DNA from: Lachnospiraceae bacterium | GTDB taxonomy: Bacteria > Bacillota > Clostridia > Lachnospirales > Lachnospiraceae | Length of the DNA stretch: 64,000 nucleotides | NCBI GenBank assembly: GCA_017411305.1 | Contig: JAFQQI010000105.1 | Span: 1 to 64,000, forward strand | Direction: 5' to 3' | Shown: in pieces, positions 40,893-50,602 of the stretch | How the letters are laid out: each line of letters begins with the position of its first letter | Position numbering within the stretch: the first letter of the stretch is position 1 | The notes under the pieces: model-generated | The model's database searches: none | Seen by the model: the letters and a program-made list of their open reading frames with translations, nothing else | What the model was told of the DNA's origin: nothing | Position numbers and translations under genes: made by a program

Positions 40893-43496
40893 TTAGCGAA
40901 TTACCAGATAATCTCTTGCAGGAACCGATACTCCGTCCGGAGTTTCTGCTTCAGCATATCCATAATTTACATATACCTTTGTTCCATCCTCATAGGAGGT
41001 ACATGCAAGCTCCTGTGTATAATTTACATGGTCTGTCATTTCCTGATTGTATACGTGTCCCAACTCTGCATTAAATCTGGTATATATGTCTACCATATCA
41101 TCATGCCAAGCCTCATAATCGGAACCGTAATACTGGGTATACAGCGTCTTCTGCAGGGCAAATGCCGATTCTCTCATCAAGGTAAAGGAAAGACCTGCTC
41201 CGTACTCTGCTGCATACAAAATTTCATCCTGGGTATTACCGCATATATTAATGGGTTCTCCGGTATAATTCACATGACCGTGTATTGCAATTTGATAAAA
41301 AGGAATACACTCATCCAGAATCGTGTAGGAATTACCCCGTAAATCCATGTTGGTTACCATATCGGTATAAGGAACCGCATAATCATTTCCCATATTAATC
41401 ATGATGTCGGTACCTGCATCATTGGTAGCCTGTAATTTCTCTTCATGCAATTCTTTTACTGCTTCTCTGCTGTAAGTATTCTTACGGTCAAAGTCAGAAG
41501 ATAAATCCATACCCGTATCTGCAAAGGAAGCACCTATCCCCAGCTTCGCAACATAATCAGTCAATTCATCACTTGTTTCCTGAGCCAGCTCTGTATGCAG
41601 TAAGTAGTACTTATCCAGGTCATCTCTTTGTGCATAGGTAATGTGACTGTATTCATACAGGTAAGCACGTTCCTTACTGACAAACTTAGCTGCATCCCTA
41701 AAGGAGAAAAATCCGTGCAACAAATTACTGTTAAACTCATAATGAGTGATGCCGTCTAAATAAAGGTTCACATCCGATGCTTTAGCCGTTTCTGCCAAAT
41801 TCGCCAAATCTTTCTTACTTCCTAATGCAGGAATGGTATGAACTCCGGTCAAAAGCTTCTGTTTTACGCCTCCGTTACACCAGCCTGTCAGCTTAACAGA
41901 CATATTATGGAAGCCTTCCTCTTTCAGTTCTGTAATCATATCTGCTGCTTCTTCATAAGTAGTAAGCTTTAAAGGTCTGGAAACCGGAACACCTAAAATC
42001 TGTTTTACTTTATCTACAGCTCCTACGATTTCCACAGCTACCGGCACCTCGGTATCCTCTACCATCGCCATATATTCACCGTATTTGTTCTCTAAATAGT
42101 CACCATAGGTCTTTGCCATATCCACATAGCTTCCGGAATCTACGAAACGGTAACGCTGTGTCAATGTTTCATCCGGTAGGGACGGCATATATTCATATAT
42201 TTCAGAATTTGCGATATCACCTACATCATACTGTTCACGTTGATAGATACTGTAAATGGCATTCACATAATTGTAGGTGTGGTTCTTTCCACTGATATCT
42301 GCCTGTACGGAAGCGTAAGGACTACCCTCTTCCAAAATGCAGATAAAGGAATTATCTCCCTGTGAAACGCCGTATACTCCGTAATAAGCTCTGGTATTAT
42401 GTACCACTGCATCTCTGGACAAACACATATCCCAGCCGTAAACATTTGCATAATAAGTACTCTGATTTGTCTTTCCGTTATTGAAATTGATGGTTGCTCC
42501 GCCGCCTTCCGGAACAAACATAAAGCCTTCATCCTGTGTTCCGCCCGCACCGAAGAAAGGAAGGGGAGTAATCGTATAAATCGGGTATTCTTCTCTGTTT
42601 TCCAGTTCGCTTAAGGGAACCTCCACTACAAGGTCTCCGCCCTCCAAACGATAAATAATATCAACGTTAAAAGTAGGTTTGTCGGAGGTTGCCGTTGACA
42701 TATCAAGCGCTTTGTCTGCCAGATAATCCTCATAAGTATATCCTGCTGCTGCAAATGTTTCTTCCATTTTCTTACGCATGTTTTCTTTTGTGGTGTCACG
42801 CAAGACATAGATTACGGAATCCTGCAGAATCGGATAATTTGCCAACAGTTCTTCTTTATTATCCTTTTTGCCTAACTTGTTAATGTTATATTTCTTATAG
42901 TACTGCTGAACCAGTTCTTTGTCCTTGCCTTCCATGTTGGCAGTCCACTTTTCAAAGTTATCCAGTGTAATTACCGGAGGAATCACAAATTCCTTCTCTA
43001 CATCACCCAGGGAATATTTTACTTTAATGTAATCTTCTCCCTGCTCGATGTCATAGATTCCGTTTTCTACGCTATAGCCATAGCTGTTAAAAACGGTTTC
43101 CAGACCGGTTTTCATGGAATAAGTCATCAGCAGTGTAGACTGCAGTTTTGCCTTTTCTTCCGGTAAAGCCAAGGAATCGGAGGATGCCTCTGCAGGATTA
43201 GAAAGCCACTGAGCTCCCGTAGCCTTTACTTTTACGGAAAACTGGGTAGTCATAGGGTCCATGGTAAGCTGCAGCTCATCATTTTCCAGCACAATCATCT
43301 CTTCCGTTCCCCCGTAGGATTCCAGCATGATGATTTCTTCTGCATCCTCTACGTTCTGATAATTCACAACAAAGAAAATTGCTACTGCTATCAGCGCTGT
43401 AAGAATGGTAGGGGCTATCAGCCCCTTTAAGGTGCTCTTTATTTTCGCATTTCTCTCTACTTGTTTTTCTGTCAACACAGGTTTTTCTTTCTTCAT
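40893..43496 (-). CDS. DUF5696-family membrane-anchored protein (867 aa)
   Basis: One N-terminal membrane helix (about residues 28-48, LIAPTILTALIAVAIFFVVN) anchors a large external region. A beta-rich part (about 60-450, with PEGGGATINFNNGKTNQST) is followed by a barrel-like part containing GFHNMSVKLTGWCNGGVKQK and later ASFADTGMDLSSDFDRKN. I recognise DUF5696, found beside sugar ABC importers in Lachnospiraceae and Paenibacilli. The second half has the look of a TIM-barrel glycosidase, but no reaction is known. GGGAG selects the ATG at 43496. It stands between the Yip1 and importer-2 genes. Confidence 0.75.
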   Translation of the reverse strand: MKKEKPVLTEKQVERNAKIKSTLKGLIAPTILTALIAVAIFFVVNYQNVEDAEEIIMLESYGGTEEMIVLENDELQLTMDPMTTQFSVKVKATGAQWLSNPAEASSDSLALPEEKAKLQSTLLMTYSMKTGLETVFNSYGYSVENGIYDIEQGEDYIKVKYSLGDVEKEFVIPPVITLDNFEKWTANMEGKDKELVQQYYKKYNINKLGKKDNKEELLANYPILQDSVIYVLRDTTKENMRKKMEETFAAAGYTYEDYLADKALDMSTATSDKPTFNVDIIYRLEGGDLVVEVPLSELENREEYPIYTITPLPFFGAGGTQDEGFMFVPEGGGATINFNNGKTNQSTYYANVYGWDMCLSRDAVVHNTRAYYGVYGVSQGDNSFICILEEGSPYASVQADISGKNHTYNYVNAIYSIYQREQYDVGDIANSEIYEYMPSLPDETLTQRYRFVDSGSYVDMAKTYGDYLENKYGEYMAMVEDTEVPVAVEIVGAVDKVKQILGVPVSRPLKLTTYEEAADMITELKEEGFHNMSVKLTGWCNGGVKQKLLTGVHTIPALGSKKDLANLAETAKASDVNLYLDGITHYEFNSNLLHGFFSFRDAAKFVSKERAYLYEYSHITYAQRDDLDKYYLLHTELAQETSDELTDYVAKLGIGASFADTGMDLSSDFDRKNTYSREAVKELHEEKLQATNDAGTDIMINMGNDYAVPYTDMVTNMDLRGNSYTILDECIPFYQIAIHGHVNYTGEPINICGNTQDEILYAAEYGAGLSFTLMRESAFALQKTLYTQYYGSDYEAWHDDMVDIYTRFNAELGHVYNQEMTDHVNYTQELACTSYEDGTKVYVNYGYAEAETPDGVSVPARDYLVIR

Positions 43497-43536
43497 GGTT
43501 ACTCCCATCTGCTAAGATATCAATACTCTCTAACGG

Positions 43537-44196
43537 TTATAATCGGAATAATATTTCTTTTCCAAGGGATATAAAATAAGCAACTCCCTGGGAAATCATA
43601 CTGAAAAACAACATTAGGATAAACACCATGACCAGCATGGCAAACAGGCTGGCTACCGTAAACAGCAGATTCTTGCCTGCCGAGTATTCATGAATCTGTC
43701 CCATAGCCGCAATAATCAGAATGCCCGCATATAAAAGTGCAATGGTACTCAGTGTAGAATAAAACGCAGCCTCATCCACCGTCACAAAGTTACTTGCAAT
43801 GGTAAGCGGAATCTGAATCACAGGATAAGGAAGCAGAGCATAGCAAGTTGCCATATAAACCTGGCCCAAACGTCCTTTTCCGTCAAACAAGGTAGTCAGC
43901 GCCCAGTTACCTATTACCCAAAGAGCTAACGGGAAAAGTACACTGGCCAGAATCATAAAGATATTAACACCTTCCCAATATACCGGCGGAGCCACTACAA
44001 AGCTGGTATATCTGAGTTTTAGAACTCTAATCATCAGCGTTGCAATCAAAATTGTATTGGCGGCCGCATAGGTGCCTCTTTTTTCATGGGTCAAATCCCA
44101 AAAGCCGTCAAGGGGATGTGACATGCAGTAAAATCCAAACTTTAAGGATTTCAAATATCTTCGATATGTATCTTTTTGCTTAAGCGCAGCTATCAT
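43537..44196 (-). CDS. Yip1-family membrane protein (219 aa)
   Basis: Five membrane helices occur from about residue 45 to the end, after a basic N-terminus containing KFGFYCMSHPLDGFWDLTHE. The arrangement and the FPLALWVIGNWALTTLFDGK segment fit bacterial Yip1-domain proteins. GGAG precedes the start. It is the middle member of the accessory trio NHL/TPR-Yip1-DUF5696 that lies between two sugar importers. The trio recurs as a block in related genomes as far as I recall; its purpose is unknown. A scaffold or gating role for the transporters is only a guess. Confidence 0.75.
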   Translation of the reverse strand: MIAALKQKDTYRRYLKSLKFGFYCMSHPLDGFWDLTHEKRGTYAAANTILIATLMIRVLKLRYTSFVVAPPVYWEGVNIFMILASVLFPLALWVIGNWALTTLFDGKGRLGQVYMATCYALLPYPVIQIPLTIASNFVTVDEAAFYSTLSTIALLYAGILIIAAMGQIHEYSAGKNLLFTVASLFAMLVMVFILMLFFSMISQGVAYFISLGKEILFRL

Positions 44197-44214
44197 AATC
44201 GATCTCCATTTCCT

Positions 44215-45720
44215 TTATTTAAAGATATCTGCCGTATCTATTTCTTTTTTCAGTGCTCTTATCTTGCCGATTCCCATAGGCACCAGGAAGACAATCAACA
44301 AAACTACCACAATCAGTACAATATTTTCCTGCACCCATTCCTTACGATACTGCTTATACGCCTTGGAATAGTTTTCATCATCATATTTCAGTTCAAAATA
44401 TTCCATCGCTTCTTCATACCGTTCCTGACGAAGCAGGGAACGTCCGATACCGATGTAAGCCAAATCATAATTACCATCCAGCTCTTTTACTCTTTCCCAG
44501 CTCTTACCGGAGCTTTCATAATCACCGGCATCAAATTGTTCAATTGCATCGTAAATCAATTCACCAAATTCTGTTGTGATAAACAAGGTGACCGCACCGT
44601 CCAAAGAATCAAGCACAAGTAAATCATGATTCATATGCTCTACAGCTACCGGTCTTCTGAAATATCCGTCCATATTACCGTTTCCGCCGAAGGCAAATAC
44701 CAGATTTCCCTGATCGTCGTATCCGAAAAGACGGCCTCTGTTTCTGTCCATACAGACATAAATGTCATTATCCATAACCGTAACATCCGAGAACAGGGAA
44801 GAGCCGGAATAGCCACCGCCTTCACCGAAATACAAGTCACCGATAATGGTATAATTTCCGTTTCGTACCAGAATATCATTGCCCATCAGATTCAGCTTAC
44901 GGACCGGATTTCCGGTATCTGCACGCAGGTCATCTTCTGAAATAGCACTGGTAACCGCATAGATAAATCCCTCTTTATCCATGTAAATATTGTCATATTC
45001 CGTAGGAACAAAGGATTCCATTAAAGCTCTCTGCTCCTGGGTTGCCAGTCGCTTCCAAATGTAATCCATCCAGTCGTAGGAAACCGGTGTAGCTCCCACA
45101 AATCCGGAAAAAGTTCCGTCATTTTCGTATTTAATCAAACCCTTGTTAATACCTGTCGCAATACAGTACACACGCTCTGCCGGGTCGATAACAATCTTGT
45201 TGGGCAAAAAAGCTGCTTTCTCATCCAGGGTATTGTCTATCGGCTTATCAAATTGCATCAGATAATTGAAGTCCTTATCTAACTTCAGCACTCTGGCATT
45301 TCCCTGGTCCGCAATAAAGAAGTTACCCTCCTCGGAAATAGCAACATCCGTAGGATTGTTAAATGTGGTTACATCCACATCGCCTTTGAAAGAATCGATA
45401 ATTCTGACTACCTCGATATTTTCAAGAGCCGTACGTTTTGCTTCAATAATTCTGTTATTTCCGCTGTCGCAGATATACACCAAATCTCCGTATACATATA
45501 ATCCCGTAGGATTTTTCATATTTACATCTAGGCCTAAATCCGATGAGGTGAATACCTTACACACGGAATATAAATCCGGCGTATCCTGTACATCTCCCCA
45601 ATAATCGTAGTTGTAGGTATAGCTGTAATCTTCATTTCCTGCCTGTGCAGTCAGCGGAACCGTCAATACCAAAAATGCGCTGAGCATCACTGCACCTATT
45701 TTTGTAATTCGTTTTTTCAT
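44215..45720 (-). CDS. NHL-repeat and TPR protein with C-terminal anchor (501 aa)
   Basis: A cleavable signal peptide (about 1-27, ending TAQAG) is followed by NHL/propeller repeats, such as NPTGLYVYGDLVYICDSGNN and NPTDVAISEEGNFFIADQGN. Two TPR-like helices follow (about 398-455, AIEQFDAGDYESSGKSWERV and GRSLLRQERYEEAMEYFELK), and one membrane helix at about 470-490. The protein should sit on the outer face of the membrane. The propeller may bind carbohydrate or protein and the TPR part may dock a partner. It directly follows the importer-1 permeases (34-base gap) and precedes Yip1. Confidence 0.82.
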   Translation of the reverse strand: MKKRITKIGAVMLSAFLVLTVPLTAQAGNEDYSYTYNYDYWGDVQDTPDLYSVCKVFTSSDLGLDVNMKNPTGLYVYGDLVYICDSGNNRIIEAKRTALENIEVVRIIDSFKGDVDVTTFNNPTDVAISEEGNFFIADQGNARVLKLDKDFNYLMQFDKPIDNTLDEKAAFLPNKIVIDPAERVYCIATGINKGLIKYENDGTFSGFVGATPVSYDWMDYIWKRLATQEQRALMESFVPTEYDNIYMDKEGFIYAVTSAISEDDLRADTGNPVRKLNLMGNDILVRNGNYTIIGDLYFGEGGGYSGSSLFSDVTVMDNDIYVCMDRNRGRLFGYDDQGNLVFAFGGNGNMDGYFRRPVAVEHMNHDLLVLDSLDGAVTLFITTEFGELIYDAIEQFDAGDYESSGKSWERVKELDGNYDLAYIGIGRSLLRQERYEEAMEYFELKYDDENYSKAYKQYRKEWVQENIVLIVVVLLIVFLVPMGIGKIRALKKEIDTADIFK

Positions 45721-45754
45721 ATGCTCACCTTTCCTGTCTTAAGCATCATTCAAA

Positions 45755-46654
45755 CTAATCTTTCAAGCCCGAGCTTGCCATGGTTTCGAGAATCTGGCTT
45801 TCCGAGAATACAAAGATTAAAATAGGAACAATCATAACTACTACCAGTACCGCTGCACCCTGACCGGTTCTGGCAATACCGCCTGCCTGAATCTGCTGCA
45901 GTGCATATACCAGTGTTTTCCGCTCTTCGGAATAAATGTAGGTAGATGCCTTATTATTCCACAATGCCTGCACGGAGAAGATAATCAGTGTCATCCATGC
46001 CGGCTTTACATTGGGCATTACAATCTTTGAAAATACCATCCACTCATTGGCACCGTCAATCTTCGCTGCTTCAATCAATGAAGTAGGAAGGCCTTCCATA
46101 AACTGCTTCATCAAAAACAGTCCCATGGGAGATGCAAATGCCGGAACAATAATTGCCCAGTATGTATCAATCCATCCTAACTTGTTCAAAATCAGATAGT
46201 TGGGTATCTGTGTCACATAACCGGTAAACATCATGGCTACCGTAACCAGCTTGAAGAAAGACTGATTGCCGGGGAATTCATACTTGGCAAGCACGAATGC
46301 ACCCATGGAAGCGATAATCAGATGTCCAAAAGTACCTACACCTGTGATAAATACGGTGTTAAACAAATATCGGGAAAAGGTAACCCATGATTTTCCCATG
46401 GTAACAAATAAGTCAGAGAAGTTATCCATGGTAGGATGCTGTGCAAAAATCGTAGGAGGGAATTTGAACAATTCATCCAACGGCTTTAATGCACTGTTTA
46501 CGGCATAAATAATGGGGAATGCCATGACGAATGCAACCATTAACAGAAAAATATACAGTGCAATATCTCCGATAATGGAACGATTGGGTTTACGCCGCTT
46601 AATCAGTTTCTTTTTATATGCTTTTTCCACTGTTTCTTTTTTCTTTTTACTCAT
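45755..46654 (-). CDS. Sugar ABC transporter permease, MalG type, importer 1 (299 aa)
   Basis: Six helices, a basic N-terminus (KKKKETVEKAYKKKLIKRRK) and the EAA loop TSLIEAAKIDGANEWMVFSK followed by IVMPNVKP define a MalG-type permease. It is separated by one base from the MalF-type partner upstream and is followed by the NHL/TPR gene. It should form importer 1 with the large binding protein at 47597-50563. No ATPase is encoded nearby, so a shared MsmX-type ATPase encoded elsewhere is expected. Confidence 0.9.
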   Translation of the reverse strand: MSKKKKETVEKAYKKKLIKRRKPNRSIIGDIALYIFLLMVAFVMAFPIIYAVNSALKPLDELFKFPPTIFAQHPTMDNFSDLFVTMGKSWVTFSRYLFNTVFITGVGTFGHLIIASMGAFVLAKYEFPGNQSFFKLVTVAMMFTGYVTQIPNYLILNKLGWIDTYWAIIVPAFASPMGLFLMKQFMEGLPTSLIEAAKIDGANEWMVFSKIVMPNVKPAWMTLIIFSVQALWNNKASTYIYSEERKTLVYALQQIQAGGIARTGQGAAVLVVVMIVPILIFVFSESQILETMASSGLKD

Positions 46655-46655
46655 G

Positions 46656-47594
46656 TCAGGTTCCTACTCTCCTTAACAAACTCTGAATTGCTTTATTACA
46701 CAAAATCATAATCAGGAATAACAGCGTTGCAATCGCACATGCATAACCCATTTCAAATCTGGAGAAACCATAGTCAAACAAATGGGTAACAATGGTTCTT
46801 GCTGCATAGTCCGTACTGGGATATCCGCAAAGGGCCATGGTAACGTCGCAGACACCAAAGGCCTGTGTAATAGACATTACCGCACCGAACATCAGCATAG
46901 GCTTCATATTAGGCAAAGTAATGAACCACAATTCCTGCCAACGGTTTTTCACGCCGTCCATGTAACCTGCTTCAAACTGGGAACGGTCAACACCCTGCAG
47001 ACCTGCTACGAAGGAAAGGAAGCCTGTTCCCAAACTCATCCACAAAATAACCAGCATACAAATCGGAAGCATATAATCCGGATTAATCAACCAAAGCACC
47101 GGTTTGTCTATAATACCCATATTCATCAGGAAAGCATTCACATAACCGTAAGCATCACCTCTGAAGAACACGGAAAAGATTACGTAACAGTTTCCGGCAA
47201 TAGACGGTGCATAAAATACAATAACCGCAACCGACCTGACCCATCTGGGAAGCTCGTTAATCAGCCATGCAAATAAGAATGACATGATATAACCAAGGGG
47301 TCCTGTGATAATGGCAATCATAAAGGTATTCTTGATGGATGTTAAGAAGATATCATCCTGCAGGATTAAGTTAATGTAGTTTTGCAATCCCAAAAATCTG
47401 GGGCTTTCCAAAATATTGTAGTATGTAAAACTGAAATAAATGGATGCCACTACCGGGAATACATAAAACATGGTAAAAAGGATGGCATAGGGAGCCAGAA
47501 ACGCATAACACATTTTGGCCTTTTTTGCTTTTTTCCATGCCACCTGCGCATTGTGCTTACGCAGGGTAAAATATTTTGAAATATATTCTTTCAT
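46656..47594 (-). CDS. Sugar ABC transporter permease, MalF type, importer 1 (312 aa)
   Basis: The first helix is AFLAPYAILFTMFYVFPVVA (about 32-51) and the coupling loop is RSQFEAGYMDGVKNRWQELW followed by FITLPNMKP, where EAG replaces the usual EAA. Six to seven helices in all. It lies two bases after the binding-protein gene and one base before the MalG-type partner. The subunit is part of importer 1 for oligosaccharides of the xylan locus. Confidence 0.9.
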   Translation of the reverse strand: MKEYISKYFTLRKHNAQVAWKKAKKAKMCYAFLAPYAILFTMFYVFPVVASIYFSFTYYNILESPRFLGLQNYINLILQDDIFLTSIKNTFMIAIITGPLGYIMSFLFAWLINELPRWVRSVAVIVFYAPSIAGNCYVIFSVFFRGDAYGYVNAFLMNMGIIDKPVLWLINPDYMLPICMLVILWMSLGTGFLSFVAGLQGVDRSQFEAGYMDGVKNRWQELWFITLPNMKPMLMFGAVMSITQAFGVCDVTMALCGYPSTDYAARTIVTHLFDYGFSRFEMGYACAIATLLFLIMILCNKAIQSLLRRVGT

Positions 47595-47596
47595 AA

Positions 47597-50563
47597 CTAT
47601 TCTTCCTTCTCATAAACAGGCATACCAAATTCGATACGTTTCTTGGTAATTTCTTCATCAATCTTAATGGAGTAATCAATAATGGTCTCTCTGGAATCAT
47701 CCTTATCATTAATTACCTTACGGATTGCATTGGAAATATGTCTTCCTGTGTAGTAACCGCCGGGCACTTCTCTGATACCTACTGTTTCATCCCACTGGGC
47801 ACTTAACACTTTAATATCGTCCGCGCTCCAGCTTAAGTTTTCAAAGGCATCTCTGTTTGCCGTAGCATATCGTGCCGAAGAACCTAACAGGGACTCTATT
47901 TCTCTACCGAATCTCACCTGTGTATCAGGCTGCGCCCACCACTTCATAAATTCCCATGACTTCTGCTTCATATCCTCATCCTCTGTAGCAATCATCATGG
48001 TTGCGGAACCGGTAATAAAGTCGGAACGGTCAATATAAGTTTCACCGTTTTCATCCGTATACTCGGTACCCGGAATCAGTGTAAAGTCCCAAAGACCTCT
48101 GATTTCCGGTGCGGAAACCATTAAAGTATTGTAAGTGGAATATGCGGAAATAATAATCGGCATTTCTCCGGAACGGAAACGGCTTACCGCATCATATACC
48201 GTCGGAAGTCCATAATCGTTAAAATATCTGATGTAATCATCAAAGGCCTGAATTCCTGCTTCATCGTCAACCACTGTCTTGGTGCCTTCTTCATTGTACA
48301 TGTCACCGCCGTACTGATAAAGCAATGAGAAGTACATGGATAAATCAGGTACATTACTCATGGTATTGGTAGCTGCCGTTGTCGTTGAGGAGGAACCTGC
48401 TGCCGTAGGAATACCTACGGATAAGTTGCTTCCCTGAATGGTAGGGAATGCCTCAATCAAATCATCCCAAGTCTGGGGAACCTCAAGTCCCAGTTCCTCT
48501 AAAACATCCTTACGATAGAACATTACGTTAAAGGTCTGTGTCTCGGGAATCGCATAAATATGTTCATCCAGTCTGTACTGCTCATAAGAGCTTTCGGAAT
48601 AATGGGAAATCACCTCTTCCCAACCTTCAAACTGGGTAATATCCTCTGCCGCATTACGAAGCGCGTAGTTCACCGGCTGGTCTGCACCCACGGAAAGTAC
48701 CACGTTAGGACCTCTTCCTGCCAGTACCGCATTCAGCAGTGCATTGGGGTCAACAATTTCTACGTTAACCTTTACACCGGAATCCGGCGTAAAGGTATCA
48801 TCCACCATGGATTTTAAGATGGTACCCTGATCACGACCTGTCAGTACCCACACTTCTACAACCTGTTCGGAACCGTTTTCATCATAAACATCACCTACGG
48901 AGTTGTAATCTACGAAGAAGGATGCAAAGAAGGACTTAATCTCATGCCAAAGCTTGGTAAAGAAATTTGCCTGGTCTTTCTTCGGGGTTACATCGGTTCC
49001 CGACACCACCAGATAATCAATATCCAGCTTGGTTTCCGACATATTTAAGGAAGCTGTACCAAGTGCGGTAATATTATCCTTAAATGCTACAAATTCTGTT
49101 GTAATCTTCTGCGGTTTCTTTCCGAAACGCTCCAGCTGCTGGGCAACGGTCTGTGCCGTTGCAATCTGGTCTGCCTTCTGTCCGGAATATGCCACCATGT
49201 CATCTACAATCTTAAACAGACGCTTAGATTCCAAATCCATGGCTTCCATAATTTCCGGATAAGTAGTATCAATATGATAATCTCTGTATACGTCAGGATT
49301 TGCACCTGTATAAACAAGCACTTTTCGATAAATCTGATTCAACTTGTAGGTGGAGCTTTCAACATCTTCCAAAATCGGTCCCACGCCACCTAATGTAGCC
49401 TCTGCCCTAATTGTATGTACACCCTTAGTCAGGTAAAACATATACGGTGTATCAGAATCATCTGCTAATGTCTTGCATTCCCAATCATTGGCATATGCAA
49501 AGGAAACTTCACTCATTTCCTCAAAAGGAACCTTTCCGTCAATGTAAATCTTACGGTTAGAAACACTGCCTCGCTGGTAGTTCTGGCGTCCCTTAATCAT
49601 GATATTGTAATATCCGTCCTCAGGTACCTCGAACTCCCATTCAATCCACTGACCTGTGCTCTTCCATGTTTCTCCGCCCACATAGTTCAGTACCGTATTG
49701 GTTACACTGTTGGGATAGGTTGTGGGTGAAGAACGGTCATACTTTGCATAAAGGGAAGATTCTGATCTTCTTGTGGAATCTTCTCCCTGAATGGTTACGG
49801 AATAGTTCTTAGCTGCTTCGCTTCCGGGATCAGCCGGCATGGATGCTAAGTATTCTTCATAGCTTATGTCCTCTGTAACGCCTAACAACTGCAGTTTACG
49901 GAGTACCATAGGCTCGTTCTCTGCTTCTAAAGTAATTTCATTTACACCCTTTTCAAAATAGAACTGATAAGGCTCTACGATATAGCCCATATCATCTTTA
50001 AAATAGGCACTCTGCCAGTCAAAGATTTCTGTCTGGGTAGGACGAATCTGATTTCCCTGATTATCCTCTCTTACCGGACCTGCATCTGTCCATATTCTGG
50101 TAAAGGTAATATTTCTTGCATCTTCAAAAGGAAGTTCGCCGTTAATCAGGACAGCTCTTTCTGCCATAACACCACGGGATTCGGGAAGCAAATACTCTGC
50201 AAACAAGTTATAAAAACCTGCTTCCGGAACCTCTACCTTAAAGGTTACCGAAGATTCCGTGTTAGCAAACAATGCTTTCTCTTCTCCTTCATAATCAGTA
50301 TAAACGGACACGTCTCCTTCAGATGCATAATCATAAATATCCACGTCTACATTTGCAGAAGGTGATGCTGCATCTGCATGTGCATCCAGATACCCCGCAT
50401 AAGTGCCCTCTCTTTCAAGACCCTCTACATCATGGGACAAATCCGTCCCTTCATATTTGCTGTGAAAGGTCTCAACATCACGCATTGACAGCAGGATACA
50501 GATAATTGCAAAGCATGCAACAACTATTCCTGAAATGATGATTTTTTTAGCAGTCTTTTTCAT
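47597..50563 (-). CDS. Multidomain solute-binding protein with carbohydrate-binding domains (988 aa)
   Basis: A membrane anchor without a cysteine (about 8-28) starts the protein. Two galactose-binding-like beta-sandwich regions follow (about 75-235, with EVPEAGFYNLFAEYLLPESR, and about 265-410, with EVPEDGYYNIMIKGRQNYQR). After a helical stretch (about 430-560) comes a family-1 extracellular binding domain (about 570-980: GRGPNVVLSVGADQPVNYAL, FYRKDVLEELGLEVPQTWDD). It is about twice the usual size for a binding protein, and the added domains could hold polysaccharide near the importer. It is the first gene of the importer-1 set and follows GH10 by 40 bases. Confidence 0.82.
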   Translation of the reverse strand: MKKTAKKIIISGIVVACFAIICILLSMRDVETFHSKYEGTDLSHDVEGLEREGTYAGYLDAHADAASPSANVDVDIYDYASEGDVSVYTDYEGEEKALFANTESSVTFKVEVPEAGFYNLFAEYLLPESRGVMAERAVLINGELPFEDARNITFTRIWTDAGPVREDNQGNQIRPTQTEIFDWQSAYFKDDMGYIVEPYQFYFEKGVNEITLEAENEPMVLRKLQLLGVTEDISYEEYLASMPADPGSEAAKNYSVTIQGEDSTRRSESSLYAKYDRSSPTTYPNSVTNTVLNYVGGETWKSTGQWIEWEFEVPEDGYYNIMIKGRQNYQRGSVSNRKIYIDGKVPFEEMSEVSFAYANDWECKTLADDSDTPYMFYLTKGVHTIRAEATLGGVGPILEDVESSTYKLNQIYRKVLVYTGANPDVYRDYHIDTTYPEIMEAMDLESKRLFKIVDDMVAYSGQKADQIATAQTVAQQLERFGKKPQKITTEFVAFKDNITALGTASLNMSETKLDIDYLVVSGTDVTPKKDQANFFTKLWHEIKSFFASFFVDYNSVGDVYDENGSEQVVEVWVLTGRDQGTILKSMVDDTFTPDSGVKVNVEIVDPNALLNAVLAGRGPNVVLSVGADQPVNYALRNAAEDITQFEGWEEVISHYSESSYEQYRLDEHIYAIPETQTFNVMFYRKDVLEELGLEVPQTWDDLIEAFPTIQGSNLSVGIPTAAGSSSTTTAATNTMSNVPDLSMYFSLLYQYGGDMYNEEGTKTVVDDEAGIQAFDDYIRYFNDYGLPTVYDAVSRFRSGEMPIIISAYSTYNTLMVSAPEIRGLWDFTLIPGTEYTDENGETYIDRSDFITGSATMMIATEDEDMKQKSWEFMKWWAQPDTQVRFGREIESLLGSSARYATANRDAFENLSWSADDIKVLSAQWDETVGIREVPGGYYTGRHISNAIRKVINDKDDSRETIIDYSIKIDEEITKKRIEFGMPVYEKEE

Positions 50564-50602
50564 TCCGTCCTCCGAAATCTTTAAATTCCTTTGAATGCTT
50601 AT

